Positions 13,837 to 24,310 of a DNA stretch of 64,000 nucleotides are shown here, one piece after another. The stretch is from Helopsaltes ochotensis (taxonomy: Eukaryota > Chordata > Aves > Passeriformes > Locustellidae): positions 299,786 through 363,785 of the forward strand of contig VXBM01000331.1 of the NCBI GenBank assembly GCA_013400155.1. The letters run 5' to 3'. The translations under genes and the position numbers were made by a program. The notes beneath the pieces are model-generated. The model did no database searches. It was not told the DNA's origin and saw only the letters and a list, made by a program, of their open reading frames with translations. The stretch's first letter is position 1. The number at the start of each line of letters is the position of its first letter.

Positions 13837-16284
13837 AGTTTAGCTGCTTTCAACACAGTCTAATAATTAGGTCTGCCTAATATTTTATGCTGTCTTGGGT
13901 AAAACCTGAACTAGTATTTACCAGTTTTAAGTCCACTGAAATCTATCAAATCAATGTGATTTGGTCCAATTAAACCACTGTTTTAGGTGTGGTGGTTTTA
14001 ATTGCATGATATATCAAAATCAGTCTGAGGAGAAATTTAATTTGTTAAGGATTTTTCTGTGTGTCATTTTTAGCTTTGAACTCAAGGATGTATTTTGAAC
14101 TTTCCTAATAATGAAATTCACAAATGCTTTGAGGATAAGCCTCTCATTGTAGCTGAGCAATGTATAGATTGACACAGCTGCCTGTCTCATGGAGAAGGAT
14201 GTAACTGCATGGCTTGGTGTGGAAAAATGCACAATGGCAGCCAGTCAAATGGGTGGAGATGGAAGAGACATGGGATGGTGATCTTCTTATCCACCCAGCA
14301 GTGAAGCTTGTCTGCCTGGGAAAAACAGCCTGGGACTTTACATAATGCATATAAGCTCTCTAAAGGCTTCATGCTGAGAAACAGGAGTTTGGAAGGACTA
14401 TATGAGGAAAATGACAGCCTTCCTACTGAGCTAGCTGCCTCCTAGAACCAGCAGAAATGTTCACAAAAAGCAAGATGCTGGAAATCCTAACAGACAGGGA
14501 GCAAAAGGCATGCTATTTAGGCACCTACTTCTTCAGTTCCCCTCAGATTCACAGGTTAGAGCTCTCTTCAGATAAATGTGGCTGTTTAGAAGGACTTGCA
14601 ACTTGGATGGAGAAGAAGGAAGATGGTAACTGGGCTTGCCTTAAGCATAGTAGTCAAGTGGTTGAAATGTCCTCTTAGAAAACGGGAGAGTATGTGTACT
14701 TACCATACTCAGCCTGAGGCTGTCAAAAACCTTATCTCCTACCTTTCTTCTAGGAAAGTGCTGTCAGCACCAGACTAACTCTGAAGTTGGCTAGAGGCAG
14801 TCCCCACCCTTCCTGTGTAAGCTTTTCTCCTGCAAAACAAGAAATACAAGAAGCATTAGGAACAAGAGAAACACTGTAAGTGGATACTGTAATGTGACTT
14901 GTTGCCAAAGGTTAGGTGAGTTCCAGGAATGCCTTCTGTAATGTACATCTCACAGAAGGTTTGGGCAGAAAGAGAACTTATTCTTGATTTGTTATTACTT
15001 TGGTCAACAGCTAAATTTGGCATCAAAATCATGGGTGGTTTTGGCCATCTGCAGCATTATTGCTTTAGGTACTTGGAAATGTGGGAATCAGAGAATGCAG
15101 CAGGCAGCTCCAGGCTTTGCTGGCACCTGACTTGAGGGGTTCAAAGCTGAAGCCCCAAACTTTGGCATCTTGGATGTTCTGCCTAAATCCTGAGGCAGTT
15201 CTCCAGTAATCTAGTTTTTAAAAAGTTGTTTGATGATGAAGTCATTCAAGTAAAGATTTGTTTTAAAGAGAGGGCACATCACCTCCTTTGTATTCAAACC
15301 ATTTTTGTGTGTAGAAAAAAACAAAGTTAGAATAAGAAATGCCTTGGGAAATCAGAAAAAAATATACCCAGCCTACAGTGAGCCCCCATTAAAAACAAAA
15401 TGTCAGCTGTGAAATTATCATCTTACACAAGTCAAGAGTAATGCTAGCCTATCCCTGTTCGTATGCACAGCTCACACATGATAGATCTGAACAAGCCTGT
15501 GTGAGGGGAAGCTTGTCAACTTCACTCTTTGCTTAAATAGATAACCTTTTTCTCACTTGGCAGGATTTCCAGGTATCATTTCTTTGTGTAGATAAACTGT
15601 TCTTTTGGCAAACTTGGCTCTGCTTTAACAACTGAAATATTTTGGAACAAATACAGAGCACAATATAAACCTGAGTGCGACATAAATATAAGTGTAATTT
15701 ATGAAAGGCACCCCTGGTCAGACTGAGTCAGCTGCCTTTTAGTTTGTTGACTGTGTTAGTTCTAGCTAACAAGCAGAAGACACTGGCATGCTAACACAGA
15801 GCAATGAGAAGGAATAATCTGTGTCTTTCAAGTGGCTGTGAAAGTAAAGTAAGGCAAGAACTTTTCAACACATTCCTAAAAGGCGATCGTCTCTCTTTGA
15901 TGGAGAAGAGGGGGGCTCTGGGGTGTCCTTTGGCTATTATAGATCCACAGCTGTTCTGTAATTGTTTAATTGTATCTTACTGAGCTCACATCTGTAGTGC
16001 AAGATGTAACCTGTGTTTCACAGCCAGACAAACCTGTTTTTGTTCACTAACAGGGTAGAGAATCACTTCTTCTTTAAGCATGTTTTGACGTGTTTGTTTG
16101 GTTTTGGTTTTGGTTTTTTATCCTGTGTTTTGTTGGCATGCTTTTCTGATACTGTTGTTACAAATGTGTATAAATGTTTCATTTATAGAATTAGTATAGG
16201 TAGCCTGTGGAAGTTAAGGAATACATTAATGGGTTAATATACTGCCTTGAATATTTCCTGTGTCTCTATATTGACATACTTATC

Positions 16285-16700
16285 TGTTCTGCTTCCAGCT
16301 AGGACAGGGTTAATTTCTGCCAGGAGGGGCATGGCTATCACCTGGAGGTTATTCTATGCCACTTTGTGTCTTTGCCGGGGTCAATGAAAAGGCAAGAAGG
16401 GGTCCTAGTCCCGGCAAGTAAACGAGGTGGATGGAGCCATCCGGTATTGTTTATCGTCAGGGCATTCCTGTGAATTGTTCCTTTTCTTGTACCCTCTGTC
16501 ATTAGTATTGTTTCTGTTACTGTTCATTTTCTTATCTCACTGTTGTTTCCAATAAATTGTTCTAATCTCTTCCTATGATCTTTGCTTTCCCTGCTTCCAG
16601 TTCCCCTCTCCAGGGTGCTGCAGGTGAAGTGGAGGGTGCAGCGAGTGATGCATGGTTTTAGTGGGACTACTAAATTGAATTCCATTCCTAAACTACTACA
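16285..16700 (+). repeat. 5' LTR of the ERV-L-type provirus
   Basis: It begins TGTTCTGCTTCC and ends CTACTACA, so it has the TG...CA ends of an LTR and is ~416 bp. A polyadenylation signal AATAAA lies at 16551-16556, in a context (CCAATAAATTGTTCT) typical of bird ERV LTRs. The left part matches the start of the 3' LTR at 21945. An 8-bp spacer separates its end from the primer-site relic. A target-site duplication cannot be tested because the 3' LTR end is lost. Confidence 0.8.
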
Positions 16701-16708
16701 AGCTTATT

Positions 16709-16726
16709 TGGCACACAATGTGTGGC
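16709..16726 (+). other. Degenerate primer-binding site, tRNA-Lys type
   Basis: The 18 bases TGGCACACAATGTGTGGC lie just after the 5' LTR. By my count they match the tRNA-Lys(1,2)-type primer site of other retroviruses at 14 of 18 positions. Three of the four mismatches are transversions and one is a C-to-T change. Position and pattern support the call. The primer identity is an inference from a decayed site. Confidence 0.55.
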
Positions 16727-18165
16727 ACAAAGGGTTGAGATAACTACACATCTGGAGGCTTTGACCTAAGCATTTGTTGCATTAGATAGGGAGCCACTGG
16801 TCGCAATGTTGCTTGGTCTGTCATGTTCTACTTAACCCTGCAAATATTCCTGTTTCATGCATCTTGCAGTGCTCTTTTTCAGAGCAGGGAGAGAGATCAG
16901 GATTTCTTTGTTGCTGACTGTGTGATATCAGCTTATAACGTGATAATATCAAGGGCAATGAGGGTTATTTGGGATGTGTATTTGGTGTTGCTCTCCTATC
17001 TTTACCTCAGGTGTTAATTTTGTGAGTCCAGACTATACTCAGTCTACAGGGGGAACCAGGGAAGATTATTTTTCCCAGCTTTTAACCCCCTTTTTCTCCC
17101 TCAGGCCTGTTACAACACCTGTTGAGAACTTTTCATTTCCCCTGGATGTTAAGGAAAACATGTTCTTGTTGCTAGGTCTGCCAGGTGTCCTTAGTGCAGT
17201 CCACACCATGTTCAGAGTTATACAAGAGATTTTTAGGGAATCCTTTCAGAGATCTGCCTCGAGGGTTGGTAGTCATGAGTGGCATGAAATGTGAGAGGAC
17301 ATGGGCCAGTATTTGGAAGACTTCTCTCCTCCAGTGCTTTGGAATTCATCCCTGAAAATCTACGGCTCCTGTGTCAGAGCCTGGAGAGTAGATGTCTCAA
17401 TACATTTTGGGGTGCCCGTGTGGGGGTCAGGGGGCAGCTCAGGCCTTGCTCTGGTTAGATAGTGAACTTCTCCCCACCCCCCATCCCAGAACCTGTACCC
17501 CTGCCCGGCAGAGCTGCCACTCACTGGCGCACTGGAGTCAGGGCTCCGCTCTTCCCTAACCCAGCTCCTTAGGGACCGAATGACTGAAAGTCCCACCTGA
17601 GGGGAGAGCCCACAAAGTCCTAGGGGTATTTAAGGCTGAACATGAGGCTAGTCTTGAACCTTCCTCTTGGAGTTTGTCTCTGAGCATTGGTGGCACCTGA
17701 GCATTGGTGCTTTCATATATCTTTTGTCTTTCTCCTAACTCTGCCTCCTTGAAACATTTTGAGTAACCTAACATTGAATAGTTTTAAAGTTGGCTAAACT
17801 GGATGTTGCAAATTAATGCTGTGCGAAGTGCTTTATGTTGATTGGATGTTGTAGTAAACCTTTTGCCAAAGTTCCTTGATGTTTCAGTAGTTTGTCGGTA
17901 CACTTCTGTCTTGAGAACATCAAGTCAATATTTCTCCTGTGTGTTAAACCCAGAGTACAGGAGCCACTGTAAACAGCTTTTCAGTGAGTCATTTGGGGCC
18001 TTACATCCTGTTAGACTGATAAAAAGTGGGAAAGAAAAATGTTGCGGTAGCTCCAGAGAGGGGCAATATTATGTAACATGCTGTTCCCTGGTTACTGTAT
18101 ATTGGACACTGCTGATCACTAGACAGCACTCTCATGGGAAGAAAGAAGAAAGCAGACCAACAGGT
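16727..18165 (+). other. ERV leader region, with a GC-rich inner block
   Basis: Sequence between the primer site and the first gag-like residues. Most of it has no recognisable coding content; a 106-codon open frame at 16974-17294 shows no known domain. Positions 17360-17770 are much GC-richer than the flanks and contain a TATA-like GTATTTAAGG at about 17626 and a short tandem repeat of TGAGCATTGGTG near 17672-17702. That block may be a separate LTR fragment nested in the leader, but I cannot define its ends. Confidence 0.45.
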
Positions 18166-19330
18166 ACCATGGTGACTCAAACTCCAGCTGTACCAGATGA
18201 ACAACCTCTGCTGGTAGCAGCTCCCCCTGTACAGAAGAAGAAATTCAAGAACAATACACATAGTGCTGGATGAAGAGGAAGCTGGGCCCTCAGAACAGAA
18301 GGAAGAGGCAGGAACAGAGGTAATCACCCAAAAGATACAAATAGATTTTAGCTGTCAGCTGAATGAATTTTGAGTGACCTGACTGCTCTGATCCTGGGAT
18401 ATCATGGCCCATGACATGAAACTAGACGGTAGTGAAGCCAAGCAACTGGGATCCTTGTCCTGGAATGTGGACATTGAAAAAGGGATTGGGAAGAGGACAG
18501 AAACTCTCAGACTTTGGAGGTGAGTCCTGTCAGGCATGAGAGAAAGGTATTCTCTCAATGCACCTAATAATGCACCCAAGAAGTTCAAGCACAATCGAGA
18601 AAATAGGGGAAAGAATTATCTATGGAGGAGGTAATATATAAGGACCCAAACAATGAGCAGTCCCTTGTAGATGCAGATGAGGTCCAGTGTACACAATCCA
18701 TTTGGAGAACTTTATAAGGAGTGCACCGTTTTTGCATGCCCGCTCATTGACATTGAAGTCAATGAAAGGAGAATGAACGGTATGTCAAATGACTACTCAA
18801 CTCTGGGAATACGACCATCTTTTCTCCTCCCTAATGACATGCTCCTTAACTGTGGAAAGACTGTCCAATGCCACAGACAGATTTGGAAGACTCAAGCAAG
18901 TTAGAGAGAAAATGTCCCCTGCCCTGCCAGCATGGACCAGAGTCTCTGTTATTAGGAGTAAGCACCCCATTCTTGAGAGAGAGGGTCCATGCCACAAAAT
19001 AACCTGTGGTTTTACCTGCATGACCCTGGAGAGGACATGAGGAAGTGGGATGGAAAACCCACCTGCAGCATGGGTACATGAGTTGAAAGGAAGAAGAGCC
19101 ACCATGGGACGTTCTGGATAAATGCCACTTCAGTGTTCAGTGGGCAAGTCCTCAGACAGAATAGGAGGGCTTATGTTGCTTACAATCCTCTTGAAGGGAC
19201 CTCAGTTCATATTTACAGGAGTGAGCAATGAGTGCCATGACGAGGACTAGAGGGGCCCTGACTCCAGCCGGATTTCAGAAGAAAGGGACAATCGGATCTA
19301 TTGGACTGTGTGGATCCAGAGCCTGGCACA
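18166..19330 (+). pseudogene. ERV-L-type gag remnant
   Basis: Gag encodes the structural capsid polyprotein. From about 18168 the frame reads a Thr/Pro-rich stretch followed by a basic patch (VQKKKFKN). A one-base shift near 18250 then leads to an acidic stretch (DEEEAGPSEQKEEAG). Further in-frame stops and shifts follow to about 19330. The order Pro-rich, basic, acidic, then a Trp/Arg-rich segment agrees with songbird ERV-L gag. I see no intact zinc knuckle. It is broken and non-functional. The start is uncertain because the leader boundary is eroded. Confidence 0.55.
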
Positions 19331-19334
19331 TCAG

Positions 19335-19620
19335 GCACACAGGAGTGTAAGGCTTTAGTTAACACTGGCACATGATGTACCCTGATACCATCAGGATATG
19401 CGGGGACAGAATCCATCTCTTTCTGGGGTTCCAAGGGGATCCAACAGCTGACTGCCCTGGAAGGTGGAGAGGGCGTGACTGGAAATTAAAAACACCCCAC
19501 CGTGACTGGCCCAGAGGCATCCTTAGCTTAGATTGCTTCAAAAGAGGGTATTTCAAGGACCCAAAAAGGTGTTGTTGGGATTTTTTGGGTCGCTACTGGG
19601 GAGACAAAGGAAATGAGAGA
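19335..19620 (+). pseudogene. ERV-L-type protease remnant
   Basis: Retroviral aspartic protease piece. The active-site region reads ALVNTGT, a stop, then CTLIPSGYAG. The catalytic Asp of the DTG triad is replaced by Asn (codon AAC at 19361-19363) and a stop follows three codons later. Downstream, past a frame change, a segment with RGYFKDPK near 19546-19570 matches the C-terminal part of the pro domain. Much of the sequence between this and the RT remnant is unrecognisable or deleted. Confidence 0.65.
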
Positions 19621-20035
19621 GCTGAATACCTTGCCTGGTCTCTCAGAGGCCCCTCTGCTTTGGGACTGCTGAGGGCTGAAGAACAACAGGTACCAATCAC
19701 TGCCACATCACTGCACCATCGACAATACTGCCCCAACTGGGGCTCTGTGACCCCATCCATGAGACGATCCATGGAGACCCAGGGAATGGTCAGCAAGACT
19801 CCTTCACCCTTTATCAGTCCTGTACGGTCAGTGTGCAAGCCCAGGGACCAACAGACTATCACGGCCTGAATGAAGCCACACCACCACTGAATGCCACTGT
19901 GCCCAGCATGCTGGGACTGGAGCTGGAGTCCAAAGCAGCAAAGTGGTACCACCATCGACATTACTAATTTTTTTTCTCTTCCTTTAGTGGAAGAGTGCAG
20001 GCCACAGTTTGCTATCGCCTAGAAGGGTATCCAGT
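19621..20035 (+). other. ERV internal sequence of unclear origin
   Basis: A frame open from 19372 to 19869 (166 codons including stop) runs from the protease relic into this stretch, but residues after about 19620 match no domain that I recognise. The 5' half of RT (fingers) should lie here and is missing, so a deletion near 19970 is inferred. Confidence 0.4.
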
Positions 20036-20460
20036 ACACCTAGATCTGTCTGCTCCATGTGTGGAAACACAGTCCCACAATTTGCCATGGCCTGATACAG
20101 ACTGCACTGGAAAAGTGTGAGGCTCCAGAACACTTGAAATACCTTGTTGGTGTCATCATCTGGGAAAACACAGAAAAGGAAGTTTTTTGTGAAAGGGGAG
20201 AAGACAATCCAAATCCTCTTGAAGGATGGTTTTGCTATAAAGCAAAGTAAGGACAAGGGACTTGCCCAGAAAATTCAATTTTTAGGAGTAGAATGGCAAG
20301 ATGGGCAATGTCATATTCCAATGGACATGATTAACAAAATAGTGGCTATGTCCCCACCAACCAGCAAGAAGGAAATACAGGCTTTCCTAGAAGCTGTCAT
20401 TTTTTTGAGGATGCACATTCCAGATTGTAAGCTCTGCCATGTGGAAGAAGGATGATTTTA
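20036..20460 (+). pseudogene. ERV-L-type reverse transcriptase remnant (palm and thumb)
   Basis: Residues HSPTICHGLIQ (20068 onward) match the helix before the RT catalytic box. That box should read Tyr-x-Asp-Asp and here reads YLVG (20140-20151), so both aspartates are lost. A one-base frame change near 20160 then opens a frame with IQFLGVEWQDG and PPTSKKEIQAFLEA, the LG and primer-grip/thumb signatures of retroviral RT. The remnant is catalytically dead. The fingers are missing. Confidence 0.8.
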
Positions 20461-21362
20461 AGTATGTTCCTCAACAACAACAAGTTTTGAGCTAATTTAA
20501 AAGGATTCATGCAACTGCCCTTGGGCCAGTCAGGTCAGGACAAGATATTAAAAATGAACTGTAGACAGCAGCCAGGAAGAATGGTCCTTCCAGGAATCTC
20601 TGGCAAAATATACCCAGGGAGAATGACCCAGGAAATACTCAAGGATGACCCCGGGATTTCTAGAGTCAGGGATACAAAGGATCCAAAGCATGCTACATGC
20701 CAACTGAAAAAGAGATACTGGCAGCTTATGAAGGGATTCAAACTGCCTCAGTTCAGATTGTAGCTGAAGCACAGCTCCTCCTGGTGCCCCAACTGCCAGC
20801 ACCAGGCTGGTTGTTCAAAAGTAAAGTCCTTTCCACACATCATGTCACTGATGCTACCTGGAGTAAGTGTGTTGTGCTGATCACACAGCAAGCTTGAATA
20901 GAAACCCCAGTTGCCCAGGGATCTTGGAATTCATCGCTAACTGGCCTGAAAATTTTGGACTACCATCAGAAGAGAAGGTGGAGAAGGTGACATGTGCAAT
21001 GGAGGCCCCACCATGAAATCAGTTATCTGAAAATTAAAAGCAATACACTCTCTTAAATGATAGTTCCTTTTGTATTACAGGGACAAATTCTGTGTGACAA
21101 GTCACGGAAGCTATTGAAGGACAAGGTGGATCAAGTCAGGCTGCCATCCAGCTGGCCTTAGGTATCACTGAATGAGAGAAAGGGCCAGCAATCTCCCTCT
21201 ACACTGACTTATGGATGGTGGCAAATGCTGTGTTGGAGTGGCTGGACTGATGGAAAAAGGCTGATTGGCATTGGAGGGAAATCCATCTGGGCTGATGAAT
21301 GATGGCAAGAAATCGCTGTCGTGGTAGAGAAGCTGGCTGAAGAAGTACATCATGAGATGCAC
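20461..21362 (+). pseudogene. ERV-L-type RT connection and RNase H remnant
   Basis: The frame at 20697-20897 carries PTEKEILAAYEGIQ and THHVTDATWSK, typical of the connection and tether before RNase H. Further on, YTLLNDSSF (near 21040) stands where the first RNase H Asp motif belongs. YTDLWMVANA (21200 onward) is the later Asp-containing motif, with Leu in place of the usual Ser. Several stops and shifts separate these pieces. Confidence 0.7.
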
Positions 21363-21944
21363 ATGTGCCCAAGAGTTAGGCTACTGAAAAACATCACAAT
21401 AATGTTTTGGTGGATCAGGCCACGAAGATTAAAGCATCTCAGGTTAATCTGGACTGGCAATGTAAGAGCAAATTAATTCTGGCTCAGTGGGCTCAAGACA
21501 CCTCAGGTCATCAGAGCAGAGATGCAACATACATGTGGGCTTGTGATCAAGGGGAGGACTTAACCATGGACACCACCTCTCAGTTACCCATAACTGTGAA
21601 ACATGAGTTGCAATCGAGCAGGCCCAGCGGGTAAGGCCTCTCTGGTATGGTGGGTGATGGTTGAAATAGAAATATGGGCCAGCCTGGCAAATAGGTTACA
21701 TCATACTGCTGCAAACCCACCAAGGCAAGCGCTACGTGCTTACAACGGTGGAAACAGTTGGTTGTCTGGAGATGAATCCCATGTCTCACACCAGGGACCA
21801 AAACACCATCCTGGGCCTTGAGATGCAACTTCTGTGGTACCTGAGAAAGAACTGAGTTGGACTAATGGGACTCATTTCATAAATAGCCCCACAGACACAT
21901 GGCCCAGAAGGAACTGTAGTAAGCGGATATAACATATTCCCTAT
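21363..21944 (+). pseudogene. ERV-L-type integrase remnant
   Basis: The frame at 21407-21634 keeps the N-terminal zinc-binding region (SGHQSRDATYMWACDQG). The first catalytic Asp region near 21680 is scrambled. The second catalytic motif survives as GAC at about 21859, but a single inserted T follows, so the downstream NGTHF is out of frame. The 3' LTR starts only about 60 bp later, so the integrase C-terminal half is deleted. Confidence 0.7.
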
Positions 21945-22137
21945 TGTCCTGCTTTCAGTCAAGGACAGGGTTAATTTTTTTGCAGTAGCTGGGAAGGGGC
22001 ATGGCCAGAACCCAGATGTTATTTAATACCATATCAGGTCATTGATATGACTGCTCTCTGCTGAGACTCTTTGGCTGTTGAGAAGAAGGGCATGGCTTCT
22101 GGCCAGGAAAAAGCATGGCGGTATTGAAGTCATGACA
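21945..22137 (+). repeat. Truncated 3' LTR of the ERV-L-type provirus
   Basis: It begins TGTCCTGCTTTCAG and shares GGACAGGGTTAATTT and GGGGCATGGCC with the start of the 5' LTR. It breaks off at about 22137, where CR1 sequence begins, so its polyadenylation region and right end are missing. I see no clear polypurine tract just before it (ATATTCCCTAT). Confidence 0.75.
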
Positions 22138-22143
22138 GACTTC

Positions 22144-22560
22144 TAGATAGAAGATGTTTGTTGGCCTTTCTATGTCAACTCCTGCTGTTGTTCCATCGTA
22201 AAAGGTCACCAGATTGGTCAGGCCAAATTTGTCCTTAGTGAAGCCATGCTGGCTGTCTCAGATGACCTCCTTGTCCTGTATGTGCCATAGTATATATTCT
22301 AGAAGGGTCTGCTCCATGATCTTCCCAGACATAAAGGTGAGGCTCACTGGTCTGTGGTTCCACAGGTCTTCCTTTCTACACTTTTTAAAAATGGGAGTGA
22401 TGTTGCCTTTTTCCCAGTCACTGATGACTTCCTATGACTGCCTTGACTTTTCGAGTATGGTGAGATTGTCTTGGCAACAACATCAGCCAGTTCCCTCAGG
22501 ACTCTGGAATGTATCTCATCAGGTCCCAAAGACTTGGAGCTATTCAGCTTCAATGAGTGA
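22144..22560 (-). pseudogene. CR1 ORF2 reverse transcriptase remnant (N-terminal part)
   Basis: The minus-strand frame at 22344-22553 reads KLNSSKSLGPDEIHSRVLRE and continues LADVVAKTIS, the SxGPDxIHxRVLREL signature of the CR1 RT fingers. Past a frameshift, toward 22210, come residues matching the SLTS/GK-MEQ and GF-KG-LTNL blocks. The alignment ends before the YxDD-bearing palm, so this RT could never have acted in its present form. Confidence 0.8.
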
Positions 22561-23350
22561 TCTCAAACCTGCTCTTCACTTGATGAGACTTCACTCCCCC
22601 ATAACCACATGAATCAAGGACTTGAGACAAGTGGGAAGGGTGATTGCTGATGAAGACTGAGGCAAGGAACTCATTGAGTTCCTCAGCTTTCTCCATCTCA
22701 ATTGCCACCTGTTGATCCTTTAAACTTATCAGAGGGGTACATGCTCCTTGGCCTTTCTTTTGTCACCTGTGCACACACAGAAAACTCCTACTTGTATTCT
22801 TCAAGTCCCTTTCCAAGTCCTATTTTCACCTTTGTTTATCCTGACCGTATCCTTACACATTCAAACTGTATTCCTGTACTCTCCCTAGGCCACTTTCTCT
22901 ACTTCCACTGGCTGTACATTTCTTCCTTACTCCCCTGTGTGAGAAGCAGATCCTTGTTACACCATGCCAGTTTCCAGCCTGCCTTGCTCTATTTCCTACG
23001 CACTGGGTTAGAGAGAGGACTCTTGTGCTCTAATGGTCCCTAAAGAACTGCCATCTCTGGTCAGCCACTCTGTCCTTGAAGACAATTTCCCAGGGGATGT
23101 CATTCATCAACGCATTAAATAGCTGAAATTTCACTCTTCTGTGTTGAGGGTTCTGGCTTTGCTCATCTCCAGGCTTCTGCTGTTTGAGATCTCAAACTCA
23201 GCCAGGGCTCAGTTTCTACAGCATTTAATGAGCTCCTTTAATGAGCTCATCCCCACTGGCAAGCACCAGGTCCAGTATCACCTCAACTCTGGTTGACTTC
23301 TCTGATATTTGGACCAGGAAGTTGTCCTCCAAGAGTCTCCTGGATGCCTT

Positions 23351-23640
23351 TTAGCCAGCTGTGGTGTTTTCATCTAGCAGATGTCTAGGTGATTGAAATC
23401 TCAATTGAAATTGGGATGAAAGCTTGGGAGTCCAATGGCTCTTGTATCCAAAGCAAAAGGTTTCTTTAGCAGGTTCCCCCTTGTCAGGCAGCCTGTAGTA
23501 GATCCCTATCATAAGATGTCCATTTTTGGTCTTGTCCTTGGTTTTCACCTGCAGGCTATGAACCTTTTCCTGTCTGGTTTATAGAGGAAACTCTTCACAA
23601 TCTATCCCTTCCTAAACTTAGAGAAGAATGACCCTGCATC
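23351..23640 (-). pseudogene. CR1 ORF2 endonuclease remnant
   Basis: The minus-strand frame contains LMIGIYYRLPDKGEPA, matching the conserved strand of the AP-type endonuclease of CR1 ORF2 (usual form Gly-x-Tyr-Tyr-Arg-Pro-Pro). One Pro is replaced by Leu. The frame is open only about 65 codons and the endonuclease is otherwise fragmented. Confidence 0.7.
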
Positions 23641-23989
23641 ACCTTCCTAGCCTACCTCTTCTGAAAATCTTGTAGCCCTCAATTGCAATGCTCCAGTCCT
23701 GCAACTCTGTCCACCATGTTTCTGTGACAGCAATTAGGTCATGATTTTCTAATTGTACCAGTTTCCAATTCCTCCTGCTTGTGACCCATGCTTGTTGGTG
23801 ATGATGCACTTTGTCTGGGATGGCAACCTCCTCATCTTTTGGGAGGAGCCCAGCTCTCCAGAGCCCTTGTGCCCCACTTGGCCAGGTGTTCCCCCTCTGC
23901 TAACATCCCATGTCTCTTGAAGACATGTCCCAGATCAAAGACCCTGAAGCCCTGAACAGGCATCAGTCTTGTCTTTTACCATATCTACT

Positions 23990-24310
23990 TGTCTAACTGA
24001 CTGGGGCACTCCCCCACCTGGGAAGATGGAAGGTAATGCTATCTGTGGTCCAGATTCTTTCATCATCTTTCTGAGACACATGAAGTATTTTGGTATTTTG
24101 GAATTTCTTTGTTGTGACATCATTTGATCCTACATGAAAGAGTAGGAGTGGGTGATAGTCCTCAGCTTTTACCAGGCTTAGCAAGTATCCTCTTTATGAC
24201 ATCCCAAATGTCAGCTCAAACTGCGTTCTGTAGGGAGGAAACTGCTCCACATAGGTTATCCAGATGAAAAATGGCCACTTCCATGCTGTGAGTCAACAAT
24301 AACTAATACC
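23990..24310 (-). pseudogene. CR1 ORF1 esterase-domain remnant
   Basis: CR1 ORF1 proteins carry an SGNH-hydrolase (esterase-like) domain. Here block I reads RVLVIVDS (codons for VDS at 24290-24298) where GDS is usual, so the Gly is lost. The later block is better kept as HPLLLFHVGSNDV (about 24112-24150), which includes the Gly-x-Asn-Asp core. The two blocks lie in different reading frames. The N-terminal part of ORF1 is absent through 5' truncation. Confidence 0.7.

Larger units (their letters stand above)
11161..16284. other. Unique AT-rich sequence upstream of the provirus
   Basis: No gene or long interspersed element is recognised. Two microsatellites (11864-11879 and 13806-13836) are listed separately. 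No CR1 tail is visible before 16285, so the 3' half missing from the CR1 at 22140-24350 is not parked on this side of the provirus. Confidence 0.5.
16285..22137 (+). mobile_element. Decayed ERV-L-type endogenous retrovirus (provirus remnant)
   Basis: An old retroviral insertion read left to right: 5' LTR (16285-16700), primer-binding-site relic, leader, gag, protease, RT, RNase H and integrase remnants, then a truncated 3' LTR (21945-22137). There is no env between integrase and the 3' LTR, as expected for ERV-L. All coding parts are broken by stops, frameshifts and deletions, and several catalytic residues are changed, so the copy cannot be functional. The two LTRs share the start (TGT, CTGCTT) and the block GGACAGGGTTAATTT but differ widely afterwards, which indicates great age. 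Family assignment (songbird ERV-L-like) comes from gene order and motif spacing, without a database search. Confidence 0.85.

Noticed and set aside
17842..18273. 143-residue open frame as an intact gag
   Set aside because: Most of it precedes the gag-like part. Gag-like residues occur only near its end and continue in another frame after about 18250.
19372..19869. 165-residue open frame in the provirus as an intact gene
   Set aside because: Only its first third resembles retroviral protease. It starts after the active-site region and is a by-product of a frameshifted relic.
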